Positions 10,501 through 22,500 of a stretch of DNA of 64,000 nt are shown here, in pieces. The stretch spans positions 1 through 64,000 of the forward strand of contig DF237127.1 in NCBI GenBank assembly GCA_000708835.1, read 5' to 3'. Every line of letters starts with the position of its first letter. Positions within the stretch are counted from its first letter, which is position 1. A program made the translations under genes and the position numbers. The notes below the pieces were generated by a model that searched no databases, was not told the DNA's origin, and worked only from the letters and a program-made list of their open reading frames with translations. This DNA comes from Klebsormidium nitens. Lineage: Eukaryota; Streptophyta; Klebsormidiophyceae; Klebsormidiales; Klebsormidiaceae.

Positions 10501-13500
10501 TTTTTTTGACTTCGTGGGTTCTAGGGTTTAGGGAAGTGGAAGAGAAGTTATCTACGGATTTCATAACTCTGTGCATGTGCCTTAAGGTTTAGAGAGGGTG
10601 GGTTTCAGCTGACCGCAAAGCATGGAAATTAATGCAGAGAGCCGCACGTTTCTGAAACATTTCTTCCTCCGCGGCGGGGTCAAAGCTCGGCTGGTTTGGG
10701 GAAAAGAATCAGAGTTTCAGAGGCTCAGTTTTGAGGATTCTCAAGAATGTGAAGTTCCAAAAGGTGCCTTGGAGTGTTTGACAACCCATTCCATTGACGG
10801 TCTCCTACGAGAGCACCTTAAGAAGGGATTACGCATCTTACCGAGACTTTATCTTCACCGCCTTTCCCAATTAGGTAACCATACGAGGCGAACTGAATCC
10901 AAAGTATCAGACACATCCGTTCACAAACCACCGCAATGGTGAACCTCAGCAATAAACAGTTTTGCAAAAGAAAAAAGAGGTTTATGCTCAGTACTGAGCT
11001 CAGTAATGAGTTACCGACCCTACTTAATACTCACTTTTGCAGTGCTTTGAGCGTCTTGTCCGGAATCCGGTCCTTGTCGAGGCCGGCGATCCGGCTGCGC
11101 GCCTCGTTGTCCGCGAGCATCCGGCGCGCGCTTTCCCAGTCCGGGGGGGTGCCCATCAGTAAGCAAACCGCCTCCATCACAGTCTTAACGAGGGGGGGGG
11201 GAGTCGAAAAGGATTTTAACTCGACCATGTCGTCACGCGCGAGGTGCGTGATTTCCAGCAATGCGTCTTCGTACACTTCCGCCGTCCGGCGGAGTTCTGT
11301 TTGGGAGGCGGACGTCAGGGCCTCGATCTCGCGCAACTGTAAGAAAGAGGGAAAGCAGTCACATTAAAAGTAGGAGGCAAGGAAGGACAGTGTCGCAAGA
11401 GAACAGAGTTATATGCTCTACGTTTTGGAGTGAGAATGACGCGAGCACAATCTGGTTACCACATGAGACGGATGGAGAATATGGTTACACGAGAACGAAG
11501 CAGACATAAAGGCCTGATTGGACAAGAGTGTAAATATCTCAACCGCGCCCAGTTGCGAAGAATGAAGCACCCCACTAATCAGACAATCGTGAAATTATGC
11601 GCACAACCGAAGCACAGTACGAAGACCCAAGACCTACAAAGCAAAGCAAAGAGCACAGATTTCAAAGGCCGCCATGTGGAAACGCAATCCTAATCAACGA
11701 AGGTCGAGCCCCAATTCCTCAGGCTAGAAGGCGGTCTCCCAAACCCTTTGTTCGCAATCCTTGGGGTCACCACTTTGGAAACCTCAGCCAACAGAGTCCG
11801 AAATAGAGTGTACAGCTCTGTGCGCTATATCTGCCATCCGTGCGAATTAGACTCTTGGTACGAAATCTTGCACCGGACGATCAAATACATCGGTGGATCC
11901 AGCGGTCTAGCTTCACGTACCAAGCGCCGACGCTCAAAGAGGGGTTGCCAATTTAGACGCAAACAGCACTGTGAACGACCCAAGGAAAAGAAACATTCAA
12001 AGCCCACCTTGAGTTGCAGTTCCCGGTCGTCTCGTGCCAGTTCCGCCCTCTCTAGATCGACGGCCTTCTGCTTGGCCGCAATTTCTGCCAGCAGCGCCGT
12101 ACTGCAAATGAATGAAGGGGTCAGAGGCTGGTTTATCCAAAACTTCAGGACTAGCTGTGGATTTGAGTATCAAACTTTCGGATCCGGTTGCTTTGAACAA
12201 GCCGAGTTTACTGTCCCCTTTTGATTGATATGATCACACCGAATGGAGCGTGGGTCAGATCCAAAGCATGCTACGTGTGATGGCAGCTGTTTGTCACAAA
12301 ACCTGCGAAAGGGTATCTGAGGGAAGTCGAAATGCGCAAATCCGCAGATAGGGCTAACACAACGATCATACTCAGCTCCTTCGCAGACCTTTCGCATAGG
12401 TTTCAGGGCACTTGAGCCTGATAGTTCGCTACCGCTTAATCTGTAAGGCTCCCAATCAAGTATGACAGAATGATACAGCCCAAAGCGAGGCCCCGTACCT
12501 CTGCTCGAGCAACGCCTCCAGGGCGGGCTGCAGCCCATCCGCGTCGTCATTGCTTCTCACAAGGCCCCTCTGTATCGCCTGCAACCGGTCCAAGCACGCC
12601 TCCAAAACCCTGCGCCGCCGCCGCAAAACCCCCTTCGCGCCGCGCCAGAGGCCGCCCGCGAGCCGCACGAACGCGCCCAGCTGGCGACCGGCGAGCGAGA
12701 CCTCCAAACCCCGCGCCGCCCAGAGCGCGCGCGCGCACTCATACACCGCGGCCGCGGCTGCGGCCGCCGAACTGGGCGCCCACGAGCCGAAACCCTCGAG
12801 CGCCTTCGGGGGGTCTGGCGCGTCGGGGGGGGCCGCGGGGCGGTCTTTCCACAGGTCGTTGATCTTGTTTTGGCGCAAGAGGTACCCCCCCTTTTCGTCG
12901 GAAAAGGTCCAGTCGGCTCTTTGACGAAACGCCTGCTCCGGTTGCGTGTCCCAAACCCTACCTAAACCCTGGTCCGCGAACTCCATAACCGCGAGGTCCG
13001 CGGGCGGGTCAAACCTCCAAACCCTCAGCGTCTTCTGCAGCTCCGGGAAGCCGTCTCTCAGCGCCCGCCACGTGGCGTCCGTGCAGATGAAAATCACGCG
13101 TGGACACGTGGCGGGCTTTGACTGGGCGTCCGCCGGTGGCTGATCTCGGCTGCCGATCTTGTTGCCGGAGCTCTGCTGGTTCTTGGCCCGGCCTTTCGCG
13201 CCGGACGCTGCCTTCCGTTCCGTTCCGTCTTGGGGAATCCGCCCGCTGACGACTACGTCGGCGAGCCACGCCAGCACGTCGACATTTTTCAAGATGGCGC
13301 TCCCCAGCAACAAGCTGGCGCTTCCAAAACCCTTACCGGAGTTCCCGGCCATTGCTGCAGTCAAAGCTTCCCGCAATTCCCGGATGACGTCCGCTGACGT
13401 CATATCCGGAGACGCTGCCGTTAGGTCTTCCGCTCCGGAGCCGAGGAACTTCAGAGCGGCGTTCACCATCCGCCGTTTGCCGCAGCAGGGGGGTCCGATC

Positions 13501-16500
13501 ACCGCCAAAGCGTCCCCCCTTACGAGAGCGTCGACCAGCTTCGCGAATTGAATCTCCGCTTCTGGGAAGCTCTCAAGGGGGTTCGCTGACGTTTCCGACG
13601 TGTCTGGCTGACGTATTGGCAAGACTGGCTGTCGCAAAGGCGCCTTTCCTCGCTGCGCCTTCGGACTGTCCTCAAACTGCACGTGCTTTGTCCCCTTTGC
13701 TGCCACGTGGCTCGCGCTAGCAGCTTCCACGTGTTCCTCGTTCTCTTTACCCTCTTCCAAAGTCGCCCACAGCTTCGCACGCCAAATCTGGCGATCCGCC
13801 AACGTGCCGCTTCCGCCCTTCCTCCCCGGAACGGACCGTTCGCCTTGCCGCAAGGGGTTTGCAGGTTTCAGCGCGAGCGGCATCAAGGGCGCGCGCGCGA
13901 GCGCGATCTTTTTCCCCGCCTTTTCGACTGCGGCCGCGAGCGCCCCGTCGAGCAAAGCCCTAAACCCTTCGTCCACGCGCGCGCCGACGCTCTCCATCAC
14001 CGCGCCCCGCAGCGCCTCCGGCCACGAAACCCCCAATCCCCAAATCCCGGCGCCGGCCTTGGTTCGTTCCGGTTCCGCGCGTTCCGGCTCCTTTCCGTCG
14101 TCGGAACCGCGGCCCTTCTGGGCCTTCTTTAGTAGACCCACGAAGTTTGGGACGTCCAAATCGGACGAAGACTCCCGCTTCCGCCCAGCGTCGCCCGCTT
14201 TGTGCTCGTTCCGTTCGACGACAGTTCCGCCGGCCGGAATCCCGTCCGTTTGGTGCGACCCGTGAAGCCGACGTAGTGCTCGCAGCGCGCCCACAAACGC
14301 ATCCAAACCCAGAATTCTACTGGCTGACGTCACGTGGGCTCGTTCCGCCGGACTCCGGGCGGAACCGAAGCGGACTCTGCAAAGCTCCCGGGCAGCGACC
14401 AGAGCGTCTGCCGCCGCTGACGTCATCTCCTGTGCGGACGGCAGTGGTGCTTCTCCAATGGAGAGGTTATCCAGACACGTCTCCAGGATGGCTTGGCACA
14501 CCGACTGCGGAGGCGCGTCGTTGAAGGTCAGTGTGAATAATCTCCCGTTCAACCGGTTGGGAAGTTTGGCTTCGTCGGACTCTCCACTTAGGGCCAACTG
14601 CAGCCCGGCGATTTCCACCGAGGACCGCTCCGCAGCGCTATACATCGTGCCGCTTCCCAAGACCTGCCTGAGAAGTTCTAGACTTCCCGGAGCCCCGCTC
14701 GCTGACTTGGGACCCTCTAGAGAGAGGTGGACGTCGTCAATCATGACCAGGAGCCTCTTTCCGAGGGGGGTCCGAAGAGCCGTCCTCTTTCCCCCGGGAA
14801 CGAGGTGCGCTCTTAGGACGTCCGAAAGGCTAGCTGCAGACGTGCCACGTGTCATGAAGGCAGTCGCCGAAGTAAACTTCTCCTTAGAAACCAGGCTGCT
14901 GGCTGCCACTTGCATTATGAAACTTTTCCTGCTGGAGGGGGGTCCGATCAGTAGCGGTGGGAGCCCCCCCACGATAGTCATCTCAAGCACTGCTCGGGCG
15001 CGTTCGCTTTCCAGCGTCGGAACGTAAAGCAAGGGGGAAGAGTGCCCGGTTGTCTCCAAACCGAGCAGGGTTACTGGGCTAAAGTCGCCTGGGTTAGATG
15101 ACCCCAACCACGGCACAAAGGCCCGTTTCACACCGCACACCCGGTATTCAAAGAGGGAGCCACTTTCGGGGGGTGGGAATGCGCCCTTCGGCGCCAGCGC
15201 GCCCAAAGGCGCGCGCACACGCGATTCAAGCTCGGTCCTAAAACTGTCGGAAGCGCTTCCTCCGATCGCCCACAAGACGCAGAAAGCGAAGTACAGCGTC
15301 GCCATTCGCTCCGCGGAGTAAATAACCTCCGCCACCTCTCCCGCGCTGCCCGGGCGGGCATTCGGCTGCTTGGGGGATCTCCCCGGTTGCTTGTCAATGG
15401 AGAACGAGCGGCTGAGAATGTGTCCGGTGTCCGCTCCCCCGGTCGGTTTTTCTGTCGCGCTTTCCTCCGCACACTGCGAAAGCTTCCTAGCTGCCACCAC
15501 GTGGGGATCCTTCCGCATTAACTGCTCGAACAGCGCGATAAAGTGGGTCGTATTCCTACTGTACTCCAACCGAGGACCGGATTCCAAATCACTGCCCAAC
15601 GTCCAGAGAGGCTCCGCAGCGCCCACCAGAGCCGCCAGATGCTCCTTCAGAAACGACACCTCGGTCGGCAGATTCGCCACCCACTTTGACACCACTTTCG
15701 CCGCGGCCGTCTCTTCCCGGTCCAAATGGACGATCTTCGCGTCGCTTACCGCGGCCGGTGTCAATCCCGAAACCCCCGAGGTTTCAAAGATCAGCGCCGC
15801 GCCAGCAGGAACCCTGAACGTCTCCCCGGTTGGCAAGCAGAGGGATCCCCTCGCGGCTACCAGGGGCTCGAGAAGAGCCCAGTGAGGGCCCGGGAGGTCG
15901 CCGTCGAGAACAGCCCAGTTCTGGGAAAATGTGGTTCCGTTTCCGCTGCTTGAACGGACGGAAAACTCGGAGCAGAGGGTGGGGAGAAGGCCGTTCTCCC
16001 ACTGCAAAACAAAACGGGTAACATTCGGGTAAGCCAGGATTCTGAAGAGAAAGCAGGGTTATCTTGGCTTTTCAGAGGGAACAGTCGAAAGACTGAAGAA
16101 GAGAGACAACCGGCTGTCAGAGGTGGGGACATTGTCTGTTTTAAAGTTCGTACGTTGCATTGCGTCGGCACGCAGTGCGGCAAATTAAGCCTGGTACAGC
16201 AAGTCCGCTTATTGATGATCCTAGCCACGATTCCGTTTGAAAGAAGTACGCAGAGTTGATACCGCGAAAGTCTCTTCTCTTCCGATAGATAACAGGATGA
16301 AAGCGACTTGAATTCTGAGCGTAGCAAATGTAGACGACCTTTTCCAGAAGACGTGTAGATTTTCTCGTTGCTTCGAAATGAAACCGTTAGCTTTTCAAGC
16401 CCTCCGTAACCGGTGGGCAACTTGACAAAGAGAACGATTTTTTTACTGCCAAGCGGCAACTGGTTGACCAGAACTTAAAACAACAGATTTCGCTCTTCTC

Positions 16501-19500
16501 TCAAGTCATCAGCCTCTTGAGATGCAGCGCAAAACACACGTACAAACTGGATGGATAAGTAGAGGAACAAATGAGATGGCTCCAAACCTGGTGAGTCTGC
16601 CCATACTCCCCCAGCAGCTCGTCCTGAGTCAACGCCCCGGGGTACATAACCCGCACGTTAACCCACTCTTCTTCGCCCCGGATATTTGCTCTTTCTCCCT
16701 CCCGGTTACCTGTAACCCGGTTTAGAACCTCTAGCGCCGCAGCCAGTGTCCGCCAACAGCTAGTCTTCCCGCTCAGAACGTCCCCCGTTACGAAAACTGA
16801 CGTCGAATGGGAGAGGGCGTCACACAAGGCGAGGCACTTCGACGCGAAGCTTTCCGCATCGAACGGCAGCGAGGACTGCGCTAACAGTTGCCGCAAAATC
16901 TCCTCCAAGCGCTGTCGATCTTGCGCCGCGATGCGGCTATTGGTATCGGAGGGTTTGTGCAAGGGTTTGGGCGGGGATTTGGACGCGTCAGATTCGACCA
17001 CGCGGCAGGTCCAATCGACGAGCGTCCGTAAGTGCGGCAGGCGGTCTAGGATGACGCCACGTGGCAGCGAGATGGGGAGGGCAAAGCCGGGCTGCACTGA
17101 GATGTCGGCGCCCTCGACGGACACCAGTTGGGCGCCACGTGTCATGCCCTGGAGAGTGACGGGAAAAGTTGTGAACCATTTCGGAGCAGGCCAACAGAAT
17201 GGTGCGAACAAACCTAGTGATGCGCAGTCCTTTGCAAAAGCAGACATTTCTGGCGTAGGGCTGTACAGCTTCGCTTGAGTAGAGCCGTCAGACAGAAGCC
17301 AAAACAGCGGTCAGTCGGGGCGTCAAACCTGTTTACCGGTCAGCCGAGATCATTAATCTGCTTCCGTCGGATAAGTATACGTAGTCAGAAACCCAGAACA
17401 TGTATTCGCGACAATCGCGACAACGCATTCGTTTAAAGTGACAATCCGCTTGAACGATGCTGCACTTTCTGTGACGACGATCAGAAGGGCGATGTAAATG
17501 CTTGACAACTTTCAGGCGCAATTTGCAGTCCAATGTTGAGATACAATCTTTGAAGCTCATCCTTGGGAACCAATGCAGGACAGCTTCAATCCGGAAATCC
17601 TGCTGGTTTCTGAGAGACTCGTCCCCATTGACCGGTTGATTCCTCATCCTCTACAAGACACTCAGTCAGAGCTGGCGGGAGGGCTGGTGAAAACTGCGCG
17701 AGGACTCAAAAGAAAATTGAAGTTGAGCTTTTGAACGGAAAGCTCATTCTGCTCAGGAGAGCCGCCCGGCGAGCGTTCCTAAGTGTCTGACGGTCATTCC
17801 CTATCAAACGGGCAGTTTGGAATCCTGCGGGACAGAGTTCAGATGCCTACCGTCTGAAGCGCACGGAGTTGCTGCGTCAGCACTGACGTCACTGCAGGCG
17901 AGAGGGCGTCCAGGTTCGAAAGCGACAGCCACGCTCCGCTTTCCGCCGCTCCGGTCAGAAGCCGCGCAGTAGACCTGCAGGAAAACGGAACGAATGTCAG
18001 AGCGTGTTAATAAGTCCCAGTGCAGGGAGCGCATGCATGAAAGATCATCATAGATCAAGGCTTGAATAATGAATGGATTGATTTTCACAGCTCGAAATGA
18101 AGGAAAACATAACAGCCAGGCCAAAGGCTTGCAGGGGCAGACGTGGGTTGAATGAGCAGAACGTGAAGATTGAGATGTCATTCCGGAAGGGCGACGAGAA
18201 AGAATGGACCCTATAACAAACGAAATGCAGTACAAGCAGGGAGAAGGATTCAAAGGATTCACTGCACTCAACTTTCTAGAATGCAGAAAACCAACAAAAA
18301 TCAAATAACCAAGAAACCCAAAGACCCCAGGACTCACCGGTAGTCCAGGGCCGCTGTGCAGACGCTCGGGAGATACAACCGGCCACAGGCCCGGGCAAGC
18401 TCTGCGAGAGTATTCACACCGCCTGCTTCGGGCTCCGGTTGTGCGACGAACTGGCCGGTACTAAGAGCCGAAAAGAGAGACAGAGTGGCTCGGGAGGAGG
18501 TTATGAGCGGCAGGGGGGATTGGGAATCGTCGCCCAGGTATTCGAACCCATACGGTATGGAGAAGTCGCCCATACGGACTGTACAACTATCGCTTTCCTG
18601 CAGGGAAAGGAGGAGTTATAGAGGTTGCAAATGCACGGTCAAGATGGTTTCGGTGATGTAGAATTCCTTTTCGCTTCAGTATCTGCTACATATGCACGAT
18701 CCAGATGGTTTCGGTGATGTAGAATTCCTTTTCACTTCAGTATCTGCTACGATACTCCATACGTAACGAGAACTTCGCAAACCCAACAACTTTGGAGGCA
18801 GTACAGCCCACGATGCTGCCTTCTTGAAGTCCAACCATTTTAGCACCGAGCCTTTACCTTTAGTTGCGTTTCTTGCTCTACGAAGCATCGAAAATCATAA
18901 TGAGCATAAGATTGAGTAAGCAATGCTTTTGTCCCCAATCCGTTCTACTTGTCAAAATCGGGGTGATCAAAAGGTCGATTGTCGTTGCAGACTAAAGTAT
19001 CGAATTAAGGCATTTCTGTTGGATACCTGAGACCCCTGCTCTTTTGATGGCATCGTCAACAAAGGTACCCAACGTTACCGCCTCGCCGCCCAGATCGTAA
19101 GGCTCACCTCCTGCCACGTGTACCGCAGCTCTTTCTTCCACTCCAAGAAACCATCGTCAGCCGCCACCAATCTCCTGAGCACCTGTTTTCGAGCTTCGAC
19201 GGCGGCCAGTCTCCAGTGATCCAGACTCTTCTGGTCGCCGCTTTCTGCCTCCAACTCAGTTCTGCTTCTGAGCTCTCCTGACAGATTGTCTAGTTTGTTG
19301 GACACTAATCCGAGTCTCTCGGAACCTCTTTTTGACTTTCCGGCCGCAGTTTCGGGGGCGTCACTGCTGCTGACGTCCGCGAGAGCGTTGTCAACGTCAG
19401 CGGTCCATTGAATGGCGTCAGCGAGGAGGACGCTCTGCACCGCTGGCGTGCTCGCCTTCCCGTCGAGGACCTGGCAGGGTGGCAACATGTGACGTTACTT

Positions 19501-22500
19501 CGCGAACTTCCACTTGGAAATCAGCGGTAATGTGCTTTGTGATTGGTATATTGCAATGGTTTTCAGGTACGACCCTTTGCAGCGGAATCTTGCAAGCAGA
19601 GCGACGGATCTCTTTACCACGTTTCTCGTAGATCGAGCGACTCTTTTCTTTGTGATTGGCAATTCACAACGGGCATGCGACGGAACAAGGCAAGAGCGTG
19701 AAAAGATCAAAAAACGTGGTCGCTGATTTCTTCCGCTGAATTCGTAAGTATTCGGATATTCGCCTATCTGTATCAGTATCAGTACTCAAGCTACGCTTGT
19801 TCAAAAGTTGGAGACGCGAGTTCTGGTACGCTGATCCCTCACCTCTTTCGTCTGAGCGGCAAGCGTCTTTCTGATCATCTCCAGCAACCGCCCCATCCAC
19901 CGGTCAACTCTGGCAGGAACTCTCACTGACCCAAGCAGTCGGTTCAGCGTAAGAACCTCTCCCTTGTGACCTTCAACCGCCGCTACGAAGCTCCGCTCGG
20001 AAGCTTCCGCTTCCGTTCCGGAACTCGCGTTCCCCCCCCGGGTTTGAACGACCACAGACGAGACCCCCGTGAAGCACTTGCTGATTAAGTGGCTGACAGT
20101 GGAGAAGTCGCGCGCTGCCGCCAGAGTCAAAAGTTCCGGGTCGCTGCAAAAAAGGAAGTAAACTTCAGAAGAGACGACTATGTCTGGGTTGATCGCCCCC
20201 CTTTGAACAATCAGGAAGAGATCTCTTGTGAAGTGCTGATCAAGTGGCTGACGCCTGAGAAGTCGAGCGCTGCTGCCAAAGTCAAAAAATTCGGATCGCT
20301 GCAGATTTAGAAGAAGGAAGTTAGATTGAGGAGGCGAGCCTTTTTTGGTTCATCTTTGGGCTTTGAACGACTAGGAACAGAAGTACTGTGAAGCAGCTGA
20401 TCTTAAGCAGAAAAATTGCGCGCCGCCGCCAGGATTAGTAGCTCTGGATTGCCACAAAGGAAAGAAACATAGATCCAAATATGCAAAGGTGACAGGATCT
20501 ATTCCCCGGATCTGAGCGACTGGATATGGACTTGAGCGAATATGGACAGAAACCCTGTAAAGTATTTGTTTATCACGTGGCTAACGGGCGCAGAATCGTG
20601 GGCTGCCGCAGAGTCAGAAAGGCGTTTTGGGTTCCCTCAAAACAAAAACATTTGAAGGGGCGGATCTGTTTGGATCGAGTCTTCCGGGTTTTAAAATCCA
20701 GGGACGGAATTCCGTGAAGCACTTGCTTATCAAGTCGCGGACGCCGAATTACTCGTGCGCAGCCGCCAGCGTCAAAAGCTCTGGAATGTTGCGGAGTCAA
20801 CAGGAACAGTTGAGTACACACGTTCGTTCGAGTTTGCACGACCAGGGTTGAAACCACAGTCAAACACGTGCTGGAGAAGAACTGACGAGCCAGTGCCAGG
20901 ATGAAAAGCTCCAAACACTGCAAAAACTCAAGGGAGACCTTGGTACATGGTGTCCAAAAGTTGCATCAGTATACTTGGATCACAAGAATGCAGGGAAAGC
21001 AAGTGGTCGGTTGTTCCAGTTCTTGAAGTGCATGTAAGGGAAAGGAATTACATGATGAATAAGGATCCAACTGGGTGCGAAATTCATTCATTGTGGAAAG
21101 TGGAGGTCGGTTCTAAGAAGAACATTTGTGGCAGGTTGACGGTTGGTATCACTATGTAGGAGGCTAACTGTGTAACATCAGTAGTTCACACCTTTGCTTG
21201 GAGAAGATGATGGGAGTTTGGTGGAGTCAGCATTCATTTAATAGGATGAACGGAGCAAAGTTCAAGAGTATATGGGAACGAGGTGGAAGTTGATACAAAT
21301 CTGGTGGCAAAATTCGATGCGAGACCAATGAATTGGAAGAAGTTCGATGTGGTGGGCAGTGGTTTTATGTAGGGTTGTCATGTGATTTGGTGTGGGTGTG
21401 GCGGAGATCTGGATAAAAGATGGCTGAAGTTTGCGGTAAATTGATATTGATGTGGTATGTGAGGAATTTGGGTCAGGGATGGGTTGGATTGTGATGGCAG
21501 ATGACTGGTTGTGTTGGTGTAGGATGGCCTCTTTCGAGGCTCAGAAAAATTGGGAAAATCCGCGTAGTGTGATTATGGCCGTGATACGTCTAGTAAAAGG
21601 CGAGGCGTATATATACTGAGACCGTAATCACGCGGAGAATGTGGGACCGTACGTCGGGCAGCAGTTTATATACCCCCGTCCGAGCGAAAACTTTGATTTT
21701 TTGGTGGGTCGAGCGAAACAAGCTACCGGCACCGTCCACTGCCCATCGTACGGTGGAGATTGATGATCGCGGACTCGGTCCGTGACCGTCCGACTCGCGA
21801 CGCCGGTCGGATTCACGCTGAGTCGGACCGAGTACTCGTGCAAACTTAGCGGTGCTCAAACTTGAAACCCCACGCCGGTACCCAAATTTGAAAATCTGGG
21901 GGGTCAACTTTCGACCGTCGATAAGGCGTCTGGGCTGGGTTTCGAGCTCCGTCAGCCTTCGATTTGATGCGCGACGTTCGGTTTTAAAATCCACAGTAGC
22001 ACCGCAGACTATTTGGACTGGCGGCCACCTTCATTGTTGTAGCAATTCTCTGCAGAGTGCTCGACTTTCAAATTCACTTGGTATAACAGAATAAAGAAGC
22101 CCATAAGAGACCAAAGTCTGCCCTTGGCGCGCAGATGTGAGCGCAGTTTCGCTTGTGAGTCACAGTGCGCTAATAAGGTGTGTCAAGAAGTGGATAATGG
22201 ATACCGCATCCAGTTGGGTGCAGAAAAGTCTCGACGCCACGAATATCAGCTAATGGGATGCAGAAGCACAAAGATGTGTAGATCCCAGAGTCACCGGCAT
22301 GATGTTCTGGGACCACCTTTTATCCCGCTTGCGGGTTTTATTATAGCATCAGAATCTCGTCCGCACAGTGCCAGAAACAATGCTCAACCCAGACAATGAA
22401 CACACGATTTGCTTTGCGAAGCCCTCGCAGACTCACTCCAGCCTGGGTGAGATTGTTGCCCTCCCAAAATGAACCAGCACCAGATTCAAAGATATCAAAC

